From Stomorhina lunata (lineage: Eukaryota > Arthropoda > Insecta > Diptera > Rhiniidae), in NCBI GenBank assembly GCA_933228675.1, contig OW121743.1, positions 55,182,903-55,246,902 on the forward strand: a stretch of 64,000 nucleotides of DNA. The letters are read 5' to 3'. Below the pieces are notes generated by a model. The model was not told the origin of the DNA. It saw only the letters and a list, made by a program, of their open reading frames with translations, and ran no database searches. Positions 46,493-59,019 of the stretch are shown here, piece after piece. Both the position numbers and the translations under genes were made by a program. Every line of letters starts with the position of its first letter. Position 1 is the first letter of the stretch.

Positions 46493-49445
46493 TAAGGGGA
46501 TTCACAAAAGAAATCATGTCGAAATTTTTATCAACATTTTTTTGTAGAAAATTTTTTATTAACATTTTTTTATAGAAAATTTTTCATTGCAAATTTTTTA
46601 TAAAAAAATTTTCGGGAAAAAATTTTTATTGAAAATTTTTCATTTAAAATTTTTTATAGAAAATTTTTATTTAAAAATTTTTTATAGAAAAATTTTCATT
46701 ACAAATTTTTTATAGAGAATTTTTCATTAAAAATTTTTTACAGAAAATTTTTCATTAAAAATTTTTTACAGAATATTTTTCATTAAAAATTTTTTACAGA
46801 AAAATTTTCATTAACAATTTTTTATAAAAAATGTTTTATAAGAAATTTTTTGTACAAATTTTTTCATTAAAAATTTTTCATCAATTTTTTTTTTAAATTT
46901 TTATTAAAAATTTTTTATTAAAAAATTTTTATAGAAAATTTTTCATTAAAAATTTGTTATAGAAAATTTTTTCCCTAAACATTTTTTTATGGAAAATTTT
47001 TCGTTAAAAATTTTCTATAGAAAATTTTTTATAGAAAATTTTTCATAGAAAATTTTTCATTAAAAATTATTTATAGAAAATGTTTCATTAAAAATTTTTT
47101 ATAGAAAATTTTTCATTAAAAATTTTTTATAGAAAATTTTTCATTTAAAATTTTCCATAGAAAATTTTTTTCATTAAAAATTTTCTATAGAAATTTTTCA
47201 TTAAAAATTTTTTATAGAAAATTTTTCATTAAAATTTTTTTATAAAAAATTTTTCATTAAAAATTTTTTATAGAAAATTTTTCATTAAAAATTTTTTATA
47301 GAAAATTTTTCATTAAAAATTTTCCATAGAAAATTTTTTTCATTAAAAATTTTCTATAGAAATTTTTCATTAAAAATTTTTTATAGAAAATTTTTCATTA
47401 AAAATTTTTTATAGAAAATTTTTCATTAAAAATTTTTTATAGAAAATTTTTCATTAAAAATTTTTTATAGAAAATTTTTCATTAAAAATTTGTTATTAGA
47501 AAATTTTTCATTAAAAATTTGTTATTAGAAAATTTTTCATTAAAAAAATTTTGAAAAAATTGAGAATTTTTCATTAAAAATTTTTTATAAAAAATTTTTC
47601 ATTTGAAATTTTTTATAGAAAATTTTTCATTAAAAATTTTTTATAGAAAATTTTTCATTAAAAATTATTTATAGAAAATGTTTTATTAAAAATTTTTTAG
47701 AAAATTTTTCATTAAAATTTTTTATAGAAATTTTTTCATTAAAAATTTTCTATAGAAATTTTTTCATTAAAAATTTTTTATAGAAAATTTTTCATTAAAA
47801 ATTTTTTATAGAAAATTTTTCATTAAAAATTTTTTATAGAAAATTTTTCATTAAAAATTTTTCATTAAAAATTATTTATAGAAAATGTTTCATTAAAAAT
47901 TTTTTAGAAAATTTTTCATTCAAATTTTTTATAGAAATTTTTTCATTAAAAATTTTCTATAGAAAATTTTTTATAGAAAATTTTTCATTAAAAATTTTTT
48001 ATAGAAAATTTTTCATTAAAAATTTTTTATAGAAAATTTTTCATTAAAAATTTGTTATTAGAAAATTTTTCATTAAAAATTTGTTATTAGAAAATTTTTC
48101 ATTAGAAAAATTTTGAAAAAATTGAGAATTTTTCATTAAAAATTTTTTATAAAAAATTTTTCATTTAAAATTTTTTATAGAAAATTTTTCATTAAAAATT
48201 TTTTATAGAAAATTTTTCATTAAAAATTTTTTATAGAAAATTTTTCATTAAAATTTTTTTATAGAAAATTTTTCATTAAAATTTTTTTATAGAAAATTTT
48301 TCATTAAAATTTTTTTATAGAAAATTTTTCATTAAAATTTTTTTATAGAAAATTTTTCATTAAAATTTTTTTACCGAAAATTTTTCATTAAAAATTTTTT
48401 AAGAAAATTTTTCATTAAAAATTTTTTAAGAAAATTTTTTATTAAAAATTTTTTAAGAAAATTTTTCATTAAAAATTTTTTATAGAAAATTTCATTAAAA
48501 ATGTTTTATAGAAAATTTTTTATTAAAAATTTTGTATAGAAAATTTTTCATTAAAAACTTTCTATAGAAAATTTTTCATTAAAAATTTTTTATAGAAAAT
48601 TTTTCATTAAAATTTTTTTACCGAAAATTTTTCATTAAAAATTTTTTAAAGAAAATTTTTCATTAAAAATTTTTTAAAGAAAATTTTTCATTAAAAATTT
48701 TTTAAAGAAAATTTTTCATTACAAATTTTTTAAAGAAAATTTTTTATTCAAAATTTTTTATAGAAAATTTTTCATTAAAAATTTAAAAAAAAGAAATTTT
48801 CATTAAAAATTTTTTAAAGAAAATTTTTCACTAAAAATTTTTTAAAGAAAATTTTTCATTAAAAATTTTTTATAGAAAATTTTTCATTATAAATTTTTTA
48901 TACAAAATTTTTCATTAAAATTTTTTTTATAGAAAATTTTTCATTAAAATTTTTTTTATAGAAAATTTTTCATCAAAAATTTTTTATAGAAAATTTTTCA
49001 TCAATAATTTTTTATAGAAAATTTTTCATTAAAAATTTTTTATAGAAAATTTTTCATCAATAATTTTTTATAGAAAATTTTTCATCAATAATTTTTTATA
49101 GAAAATTTTTCATTAAAAATTTTTTATAGAAAATTTTTCATCAATAATTTTTTATAGAAAATTTTTCTTTAAAAATTTGTTATAATTAAAAATTTTTTAT
49201 AGAAAATTTTTCATTAAAAATTTTGTATAGAAAATTTTTTATAGAAAATTTTTTATTAAACATTCTTTATAGAAAATTTTTCATTAAAAATTTTTTTAAA
49301 AAATTTTTCATTAAAAATTTTTTTCTATAAAATTTTCATTAAAAATTTTTTTATAAAAAATTTTTTATTTTAAAATATTTTATATAAAATAAAAACAACT
49401 TTCAAATATTATTTACAACACTATAACATCTTATGAATCCCCCCA
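46493..49445. repeat. ~28 bp tandem array, about 100 units
   Basis: Unit ATTTTTTATAGAAAATTTTT plus CATTAAAA, all in one orientation from about 46535 to 49380. Blocks are duplicated at higher order (for example TTAGAAAAATTTTGAAAAAA near 47540 and 48095). The edges carry short inverted sequences, AGGGGATTCACAA at 46495 and the reverse complement GGGGGGATTCATAA ending near 49444, which may be element ends; no clear target duplication. Confidence 0.75.
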
Positions 49446-50992
49446 CTTTAAAGTAATTCATCATCAAAATCTTTCTATGCACAAAAAAAAGAAGATAAAA
49501 TATAAAATGTTTTACATAAACTTGACGAAGGGCTGGATGACTGACTGACTGCCGGAATGGATGGCAGTTGTTGGAAGAATTGCGTCTTAGCAAAATTTTC
49601 GTTTTACAGAGCCAAAACCGCAAACTATGTATAATAAGCGGCTGCTAATGACAGGCGATGCATTTCAATGAGCCTTGACGTTTAAAATGACTACGTGGAT
49701 GTACCTCATACTCTCATGCCGATTCGTATCTACTCTTGGCTAAATAAGGAAATCTAAAATGATAATAATGACGACGCTTTGGATATGTGGATGATGTTGA
49801 AAGAGGAAAGATGTGGCTGATGATAATAATGATAATGATGACGGTAATATCCCAATGGTGACGCTAAATATTATAATAAACTGATTGTAGGCACTCTCAA
49901 ATCTTTAGACTATTCCAAGGGGACTTACTTTGATATTTGTGCAACAGACATTTTAGTCAGGGGTTGAAAAGGATGCATTTTTGCATTAAACAAAAAAATC
50001 TTTTGAAAAAATTTTAAGATATTAAAATTCTTTGAAAGAAAATTTGTTTGTAAAAAAATTAATTAATGCTAAATTATTTCAATTTAAGAAATCATTCTTT
50101 TAAATTCTTTAAAATTTATATATCTCCCCTTTACCTGTGTTAATTTGACAAGACCCGGGCATTTGCAAAACTAAAACAAAACAAAGTCATATCATATGGA
50201 AAGGCAAACGAAACGCTTGAATAACTTGCACTAGAAAATGCACTAAAAACCCAGCCCGCAAAACTACTGCGCGTCAGACATCTTAAAAAATGCACAGACT
50301 ACGAATTGCAAAAAAGAAAAAAATATTTTTGTTAATTTGTGTAAATTTATTGTACGAGTATGATGCATATAATTATCGGGGTGTCATCACTGAAGCGCAT
50401 TATTCAAATGACAAAGGAGGCCACCCTTAACAGGGAAAGGAAGGTATGACTGAATGAATGATATAATGCATTTCTATTTTAATTTTTAACGGTAAGTGAA
50501 GATAATGTAGATGACCTGCAAAGCTTTAAGTGGAAGGGGACATGGAGTTTTACTAAAAAGATTTTGGGGAAAATAATAGTTTTGCTTATTGTGAGGATAA
50601 AACCACTTAACGGTTTAAACGATTTTAATGCAATTTTGAATTTAAATAGTGTTTTACCCTAAGGGTATGATAGGTTATATTTTGTTTTAAAATAGTCTAA
50701 ATAGAGTGTAAAATAGGGAAGTATTTTATATATACCCTTGAATATTTGATAAGATAAAACCAAAGTCAAAATTCTACCAAAATTGATTTGCCGTATGGTC
50801 CATTTAAAAAGCCCAATAAAAAAGATTGTACACAACTTTTACACCAATTCGGAAACAATTAAAGGAAACGATTATCCAATGAGAGAAAGTGAAGGCTCAC
50901 ATACCGGCTCATGAAATTTATGTTTGTTTGTGCGTTAATGTGCTTTTCATTGCTCTTTATCCACTTTAATTTCACATTTTATAGAAAATAAC
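49446..50992. other. Unassigned intergenic sequence
   Basis: GATAATAATGATAATGATGA-type microsatellite near 49820-49845. No coding exon recognised. Confidence 0.4.
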
Positions 50993-51665
50993 AAGTAAGA
51001 AAGTGCTATAGTCGGTCAAGCCCGACCATACGATACCCTTTACCACTAAGCTCAAAGGTGATGTTTTTCGTGTATAAAGACAAATATTTGCTAAATTGTG
51101 TCATCATACAAAAATTTTCTTAAGACTTATACAATAAAGCTGTTTCCATTATTTGGACTTATATGAGAGCTAGGGTCAAATGTGGACCGATTATCTTGAT
51201 ATTTGGCAAATTGATTATAGTTTCTACAAAAATTATGTATGCAAAAAATAAACTCAAAATTGTCATTATCTTCAGATTTATGAGCGTTTAAGTGATTTTT
51301 GTCTCATTTGATGACTTTTGACAGAAGAGTTTCTAAGGGAGCTATGGTCAAATATAGACCGATTTCAACGAAATTTGGTACAACGATTTTAGTTTATATA
51401 AGCAGTATCAGATTTAAATTTCATGCAAAATATTGATATATCAATTCTGGAAAGTGGGACCTATGGGAGGTAACGTAAATAATGGACCGATTTTGACGAA
51501 TTTCAAATCAAAAAAATTTCCACTATCAAACAAATGATCAAATTATTTTCAGAATTGCGGCCTGTACTTTGATAACATGGTTTACATGACATCGCTTGAT
51601 CGACTCAGAAAGTGATTAGACAAATATTTCTTGCGTTACATACATCAGCACAAACTTATAACACC
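50993..51665 (+). repeat. Dispersed AAGTAAGAAAGTGCT repeat, copy 2
   Basis: Starts AACAAGTAAGAAAGTGCTAT then AGTCGGTCAAGCCCGACCAT, continues with the same order of blocks as copy 1 (TGGACCGATT, TCAATTCTGG, CTTTGAT...ACATGG) and ends ACATCAGCACAAACTTATAA. No insertion. Confidence 0.75.
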
Positions 51666-52162
51666 CGATCCACCTATTTTCTGCCTATCCCATTTTACAA
51701 TCTAAACATGCAAGTTTTCTAAATATAACCCTATAAACCAGACCTGTTCAAAAACACATACATATGTACATTAATATTTGGATTTGTGGTAAACAGCTTT
51801 GAAAGCTCTTCCGGCCAGTGTTGCCAGATTTACATTTTTCTTCACATAATCTAGCAAAAAAATCTAATCTGGTAGTACTGACTTTGCAAAGACCATTTTA
51901 CATGTAAGTGTGAGTGGGACAAACATATTTGCGTCTCGCTCACATATAGTGTGTCGGTGTAAAAGCTCAAAAGCTCTTTGCACATTGTGCTGTAGAGCGG
52001 GACAGCTCCGCTTTAGACAAAAATAACAAGCATGAAAGGCTAGATACCTATAACTACTTAGGTTAAATACAAGTTTTTCTTAAGTCTTAGAGACATATCT
52101 GTGTAAATTTTTAAAAATTTTGAGATTAAAGTATATTTACGTCATTTTCTGAATAAGCCCTT
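51666..52162. other. Unassigned sequence
   Basis: No gene recognised. A CTCACATATAGTG segment near 51948 and an AGCTC-rich region stand out weakly. Confidence 0.35.
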
Positions 52163-53255
52163 GACATCATCTTGTCACTGTACCCTTGGGATCTTTTCGT
52201 AAAGCTCATGCCAACCAGAAGTCTAGAAAGTCTGTATGAGTCGGGTATACTTAGATACAGGCGGGCGGGCCATACCAGAATACTGAGCTTAACAGATTTG
52301 TTGGGCTTGGAGTCAGGCTCACCACGATCTGACTATTTAGTCAAGGAGTTATTGTTCAGCGCGGTACCGGAGATCGTAATACCGGATAGATCTGAATGGA
52401 TTGGTCGCATTGGTGTCACTAAGATGAATATCGGCATTAGTTCAGGGGTTTTTCTAAAAAAGCAAAACATTGGGAAATCCTACAGACTAGCAGATGAGTG
52501 TAGTGTCTTCCAGGCTGAGATTTTTGCTATATGGAAGGCCACAGAGCTAAGAATTGATACCACTACTTAACAAATTTAGATTAGCACTTATAAAACGGTC
52601 GCTCAAAGGATCAAATTTCGTTGGGTTTTGTGTCATTGCGATATCGAAGGTAACGAAGTAGCCGACGAGGCCGCAAGGCTTGGCTCGAGCCATGATTTGA
52701 GTAAAAGAGTAATGAATGTAGCCCCTCATATTTGTCACTTTTATACGGTAAACAAGTCTTCGATCAGAAAGAAAACCACGAGGGCCTGGAACGATATGGT
52801 AGCATGAAGAATATCTTGGGCCCTGTGGACCAAATTAGATATAGGTGGAACCAAGTTGTTGCTAGATCTTAACTTTACAAATCTGGTCTTCTCTAAGCTC
52901 TGGGCTAAACTGGTGAGATAGAAGCATTGCGGATATTTGCAGATTATGCTTAGATGAGGACTGTTCCGAATATATAGAACACATTCTTTATCATTGTTCA
53001 GGGCTCCAGCAACTTAGACTCAAATATCTAGGCCATAGGTTTCACGTAGAGCTTCGGCATTTACCGCAGTGTAAACTGAATACTCTTGTAGGATTTCTAA
53101 TTGCCTTAATTGGCAAAGATGAATCTTTATTCCTCAGACTTCTTTATTTTATTTTCCTCTATCACTTTTTCACTTCTTCTATCAGTAAAAGATCCCAATG
53201 GACCTTAGGGGTCTCCGTGGAGGAGTCATTCTGACTTTATAACCTAACCTTTGTC
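52163..53255 (+). pseudogene. LINE remnant with RNase H domain and C-terminal zinc knuckle
   Basis: From about 52172 an open frame has SRLESLY-type and KMNIGISSGVFLKK, then YRLADECSVFQAEIFAI, the middle of a retroelement RNase H; the first catalytic region (normally YTDGS) is degraded. After frameshifts, FRWVLCHCDIEGNEVADEAA (about 52614) is the His/Asp end of RNase H, and CRLCLDEDCSEYIEHILYHC (about 52939) a CCHC-like finger. The 3' end runs to TATAACCTAACCT near 53250, the usual LINE tail. RNase H points to the I/LOA/R1-like group. Dead. Confidence 0.8.
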
Positions 53256-53514
53256 ATTTCCGACAAAGGTTCTGATATGTGAGCAAAGGCCAATTTTCAA
53301 ATTTCGCTTATCGATTTATGCTTACAATAGTCTTATTTGTGCAAAGTTTTAGCAATTATCTTTATATTAACAAGCACTTTTGTAATTTTCTGGATATAGT
53401 CAAATACGAGCAGATTCGAACAAAGTTTAGTTTACTCATTTCTGTTACTATCAGTAATATTTTTGCAGAGTTAAAAAAGAACTAAATTTGTTAAAATAAA
53501 ACTAAATTTGTGGC

Positions 53515-54290
53515 TTTAAAGTTCGAAAAACTTTGCTATCGGAGGTACCCGAAATAATGATCCGATTTTGCCCAAAAAGTATGAATAAAAAAAATACTTG
53601 TCAAATTTCGTTTAAATTATCTTTTGCCCTTTCAGACCGTGATGCATCGATTGTGCGGGTGGGTTTCGGTTTTATTATTTTTTGCTTCTGTTAGCCCAAA
53701 ATTAAAAATACTAGTATGAATCGATTGTACTGATTATTTTTTATATTTGCTTCTTACATTTCTCTTCTCTCTGATTTACCGTTACTTGAATTATGGCGAA
53801 ATTCTTCAGTGACATTTCAGTTTTGGCAAAATGAGCCTTGGAAGTGGAATTACAAAAGTATATTAACTAAAACAAGTGATAAATTTTAATATTTCAAACT
53901 AATTGAAATCGTGCAATAAAAATGTTATTTTATAATAACAATCGACTGAGATGCATCAATTGTGCGTGTCCTGAAAATCTATGAAAATTACAAAACCAAA
54001 TCATTGATTATATTTCATAAGATGTAGAGACCACATATTCCAAAAATTATACAAAATTTCTGGTAGTTTTGCATCAGGTCTGAAAGGGTTAAATTTGGTT
54101 TCTGTACTTTGATCACATGCTTGCATAGAGATTCAGACAGCCGGCTCAGGGTGCAGGGTTCTGAGTCGTTCGGTATACTAAAAGGTGGATCTTACAACAA
54201 TATTTCTATGCGTTACAAATATCAGCAAAAAAATAAATATAATATAATATATCCCTTTCATCTATAGTGGTAAAGATTATAAAAAGGATC
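53515..54290 (+). repeat. Dispersed repeat, copy 3, with MITE inserted
   Basis: Diverged copy of the AAGTAAGAAAGTGCT family: TATCGGAGGTACC and CCGATTTTGCCC, TCAAATTTCGTTTAAATTAT, then after an insertion CTTTGATCACATGCTTGC and TATTTCTATGCGTTACA, ending CATCTATAGTGGTAAAG. The 5' part is missing. Confidence 0.65.
53627..54088. mobile_element. piggyBac-like MITE with CCCTTTCAGACC ends
   Basis: Inverted ends CCCTTTCAGACCGTGATGCA and TGCATCAGGTCTGAAAGGG (with one mismatch). TTAA follows directly on the right (54089-54092); on the left the corresponding bases read TTTG, possibly a decayed TTAA. The body also has a subterminal GATGCATCGATTGTGCG / TGCATCAATTGTGCG pair. No gene. Confidence 0.6.
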
Positions 54291-54454
54291 CATATAAAAA
54301 AATTCTTATTTTAGAATATCTTTATATCAAGGTATAGCAACCGACCTTTTGATCAATTGTAAATAGTAGTTTGGTATGTCCCCATTCAAATTGAATACTT
54401 ATCCTCACATATGTATCTTTAAAACTTTTAAAGAAGAAGCATTAGAGCCTGAGT

Positions 54455-54740
54455 GTGCTGTGGCTTAGTTGGTTAGTAGTCGACTACTGAGCAAAATATA
54501 TCACATTGAGCCTGGGTTCGATCGCGACATCAATTTCTGTATTTATTAATCTCTATTATTTCTGTATTTATTAATCTCTATTAAATTATTAAATATCACA
54601 GTATCCTTCGTCGGTGGTCAGCCCTGCAGCCAAACACGCCGTCGATGCAAAAGAAATAAAATTGGCTGTAAAACAAAAGGCTTAAATAAATATTACGTCT
54701 ATATAACAACAGATGGCGCAACTTGACTTTTCCACAAATA
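54455..54740 (+). mobile_element. tRNA-headed SINE
   Basis: A tRNA-like head: TGGCTTAGTTGG (A box, 54461) and GGGTTCGATCGC (B box, 54514) at tRNA spacing, followed by an unrelated body with a short duplicated segment (TTTCTGTATTTATTAATCTC twice) and CAGCCCTGCAGCC, ending near AACAGATGGCGCAACT. Different from the tRNA-like modules at 21455 and 27207. Pol III promoter boxes suggest a SINE; no coding. Confidence 0.6.
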
Positions 54741-55458
54741 GACAAGACGTATAGCAGTGTTAAAGAACATAAAAGCTTTATCTTATATATTTTTACCCCT
54801 TTTTCCCTCTCTACTATCCTCTTTCCAAAAAAGGTAACCCAATGAAACGTCTGTAATTCGATATATGGAAATGCATCCGAAATGACTTTATAACGTTTAC
54901 AATTTATGATCCATTAAATACTTTTCATGTCGGTTTTACACCATGTCTTTCCAGAGTCGTGCGTGTTAAATATTAATAATTTTGACTACACGCATTATTA
55001 TGCGTGTTTGCCCTAATTTGTCTGTTCCAACAACTTTGTATCCCTTTCCCCCTTTCGAACACTTTACAAATTCAAAATTAATGAAAACATTTTTTTCTTT
55101 TTCCTTTTTCAACATTTTCCATTTTTATGTTTAATTTAATTTTTAGAATTATTATTTACACATTAGACAGGGCGTTAAAAAGGGTTAAATGTTGCCCGTT
55201 AACCAATGAATGTCTGTATTTTCCCAACTTTTCTTGTTCACTAATGGTTAGGAAAAATAAGTTGGAGAATATGTTGAGAAACATAAATGAAAAAAAAAAA
55301 AAAATAGGAAATTATTATAGAAATTTGCCTAATTAGCCTTAAACACTTTAAGCATTTGTAACAAATTAAATTAAATTTATTTCGTCAGGCACTTTTTTGT
55401 TGAGATGTGAACAAAGGAAGGGGGTAATGGTGGAAAAATGTGAAAGGACCTGAATCAT
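54741..55458. other. Unassigned intergenic sequence
   Basis: No gene recognised; C/T-rich CCCCTTTTTCCCTCTC near 54796 only. Confidence 0.4.
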
Positions 55459-57550
55459 GAATAAAAGTACATTTAAAAACTACTTAAAAGTACTATTTAA
55501 GACTTAAAGTGTTATTTAAGGCTAAATAGTACATTTAGAACTAAAAGTGCTATTTAAGTCAAAAATACGTTTTTAGACAAAAAAGTACCTTTTATGACTA
55601 AAAGTACCTTTTAAGACCAAATGCAACCTTTAAGACTAAAAGTATCTTTTAAGTCTAAAACTACTTTTTAAGACTCAAAGTAACTTTTAAGACAAAAAGT
55701 ACTTTTTAAGACTAAAAGTACCTTTTAAGAGTAAAAGTACCTTTTAAGACTAAAAGTACCTTTTAATACTAAAAGTACCTTTTAATACTAAAAGTACCTT
55801 TTAATACTAAAAGTACCTTTTAATACTAAAAGTACCTTTTAATACTAAAAGTACCTTTTAATACTAAAAGTACCTTTTAATACTAAAAGTACCTTTTAAT
55901 ACTAAAAGTACCTTTTAATACTAAAAGTACCTTTTAATACTAAAAGTACCTTTTAATACTAAAAGTACCTTTTAATACTAAAAGTACCTTTTAATACTAA
56001 AAGTACCTTTTAATACTAAAAGTACCTTTTAATACTAAAAGTACCTTTTAATACTAAAAGTACCTTTTAATACTAAAAGTACCTTTTAATACTAAAAGTA
56101 CCTTTTAATACTAAAAGTACCTTTTAATACTAAAAGTACCTTTTAATACTAAAAGTACCTTTTAATACTAAAAGTACCTTTTAATACTAAAAGTACCTTT
56201 TAATACTAAAAGTACCTTTTAATACTAAAAGTACCTTTTAATACTAAAAGTACCTTTTAATACTAAAAGTACTTTTTAATACTAAAAGTACCTTTTAATA
56301 TTAAAAGTACCTTTTAATACTAAAAGTACCTTTTAATACTAAAAGTACCTTTTAATACTAAAAGTACCTTTTTATACTAAAAGTACCTTTTAATACTAAA
56401 AGTACCTTTTAATACTAAAAGTACCTTTTAATATTAAAAGTACCTTTTACCTTTTAATACTAAAAGTACCTTTTACCTTTTAATACTAAAAGTACTTTTT
56501 AATACTAAAAGCACTTTTTAATACTAAAAGTACCTTTTAATACTAAAAGTACCTTTTAATACTAAAAGTACCTTTTAATACTAAAAGTACCTTTTAATAC
56601 TAAAAGTACCTTTTAATACTAAAAGTACCTTTTAATACTAAAAGTACCTTTTAATACTAAAAGTACCTTTTAATAATAAAAGTACCTTTTTTATACTAAA
56701 AGTACCTTTTTTATACTAAAAGTACCTTTTAATACTAAAAGTACCTTTTAATACTAAAAGTACCTTTTAATACTAAAAGTACCTTTTAATACTAAAAGTA
56801 CCTTTTAATACTAAAAGTACCTTTTAATACTAAAAGTACCTTTTAAAACTAAAAGTACCTTTTAATACTAAAAGTACCTTTTATTACTAAAAGTACCTTT
56901 TAATACTAAAAGTACCTTTTAATACTAAAAGTACTTTTTAATACTAAAAGTACTTTTTAATACTAAAAGTACCTTTTAATACTAAAAGTACCTTTTAATA
57001 CTAAAAGTACCTTTTAATACTAAAAGTACCTTTTAATACTAAAAGTACCTTTTAATACTAAAAGTACCTTTTAATACTAAAAGTACCTTTTAATACTAAA
57101 AGTACCTTTTAATACTAAAAGTACCTTTTAATACTAAAAGTACCTTTTAATACTAAAAGTACCTTTTAATACTAAAAGTACCTTTTAATACTAAAAGTAC
57201 CTTTTAATACTAAAAGTACCTTTTAATACTAAAAGTACCTTTTAATACTAAAAGTACCTTTTAATACTAAAAGTACCTTTTAATACTAAAAGTACCTTTT
57301 AATACTAAAAGTACCTTTTAATACTAAAAGTACCTTTTAATACTAAAAGTACCTTTTAATACTAAAAGTACCTTTTAATACTAAAAGTACCTTTTAATAC
57401 TAAAAGTACCTTTTAATACTAAAAGTACCTTTTAATACTAAAAGTACCTTTTAATACTAAAAGTACCTTTTAATACTAAAAGTACCTTTTAATACTAAAA
57501 GTACCTTTTAATACTAAAAGTACCTTTTAAGACTAAAAGTACCTTTTAAT
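55459..57550. repeat. 19 bp tandem array, about 100 copies
   Basis: Unit TTTTAATACTAAAAGTACC, nearly identical from about 55760 to 57545 with a few point variants (for example TTTTTATAC, AATATTAAAA). The left shoulder (55459-55760) has older, diverged units (TTTAAGACTAAAAGTACC). The right side ends abruptly in TTCTTCAGTTATCCTTGAC. The homogeneity implies recent expansion or gene conversion. Confidence 0.95.
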
Positions 57551-58999
57551 ACTTCTTCAGTTATCCTTGACTACCAGTGAAGCATAGGGCCTCACCTATT
57601 AATACTAAAATATTCTTTTTAGACTAAAAGATACTAAAGTTATATTTGAAAAACAAAAAAGTGTATATCACCCTATAACTCATATAAATCCCATATTTAT
57701 GTAATTTAATGTAAATACATTATATGCCTCATTTAATGCTACATATCTTGCTTGATGCTCATCATTATCATCTGTAACATCATTATTAGCATTTACATAA
57801 AATCGTTAAATCACAAGTATCATTGGGAACATAATAATCATCATGAAATGAAAGCAAAAATATAAGCATCTGCGAATGAAAGAATGAATGAATGAATGAA
57901 TGACTTGTCTGTCTGACGACTCTTCATCAGATTTCACGTAAATATTTGAAGTGACTACATTTTAGGCTTACAAGCATTTGAAAAACAATTCTTGTGAATG
58001 AATAGAAATTATTAGAATGAAGGTTGATGATGAATATATCTTATTCTAATTACGCATCATTCAGATTATAAATATGTAAGTATTTAGTTGTATATATTTT
58101 GTGAGGGGGTAAAAAAGAATTTTGATACGGTATTTAGTGATATTATGATATAATTTGGGTTACAGATTGTCATGATTGCCAAGTATGAACATTTGAAGCA
58201 AACTTGATGACTTAATAAAGGGTCACCCATTTGCTTTGTTAGATATTCTGACAATGGATCCCCATTGAAAACATCCTCAGTTACAACGCGATATCTCATT
58301 TGTCTACCCACGTTGCCTTGTTTCCTGGGAATCTGGAATCATTCCTTAGCATAGTCCCATATATTTTTTTTTTAGAAAAATCTTAATAACTCCTAGTAAC
58401 TCACCCTGTTAGACATTCTACCTATAAATCCCCATTGAAAACATCTTCAGCTACAATTCGATAGCCCATTTGTCCGCCCACGTCCCTGGAACACTAGGAA
58501 TTTTCATTTCTTGTGTAATCCCCTTAATTTCTGGTTCTTTATAGAGCTATGTTAACTACATAACAGAGCCCTGTTAAAAACATTGGTATGTGTCTAGGGT
58601 TAGAAAATTCAAATTTATCTTCACACACATTGTCATAAACAGGAGTAGGCAGCCCATACCACCAGTAGCCGAGGTATATTTTTAATTTTCGTAAATACCA
58701 CGATCATTAATAAAACTCATGAAAATGAGTATTAAAATCATTCAGTTGGAATTTGGATGTTAACAGAGAAGAGACAAAAACAAAGTAGGCAAGAAACGAA
58801 TCAAAATGCAATTTATAGCAACAAAATACATGGTTCGAAAGAACAAAGAAATATAATCTTGAACATTGTTGCCGCGACACTATTATTTTTGTAAACACTT
58901 GGAATATTTTTGTGAATATTGGGAATATTTTTCATAACTATATTATTATACAATTGTAGATTTTTTAGATATTTTCGATCCAAACATTTTTTTAGAAAC
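57551..58999. other. Unassigned; one ~170-190 bp tandem duplication
   Basis: CCCCATTGAAAACATCCTCA with CGATATCTCATTTGTC (about 58260-58310) recurs at about 58430-58480. A GAAT tetranucleotide run lies near 57880-57901. No gene recognised. Confidence 0.45.
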
Positions 59000-59019
59000 A
59001 TTTTTAATAAAAATATTTT

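Noticed and set aside
52172..52570. A stand-alone 132-residue gene
   Set aside because: The frame is the RNase H part of a broken LINE and continues in other frames downstream.
55459..57550. CRISPR-like array
   Set aside because: There are no unique spacers; it is a simple 19 bp tandem repeat in an insect genome.
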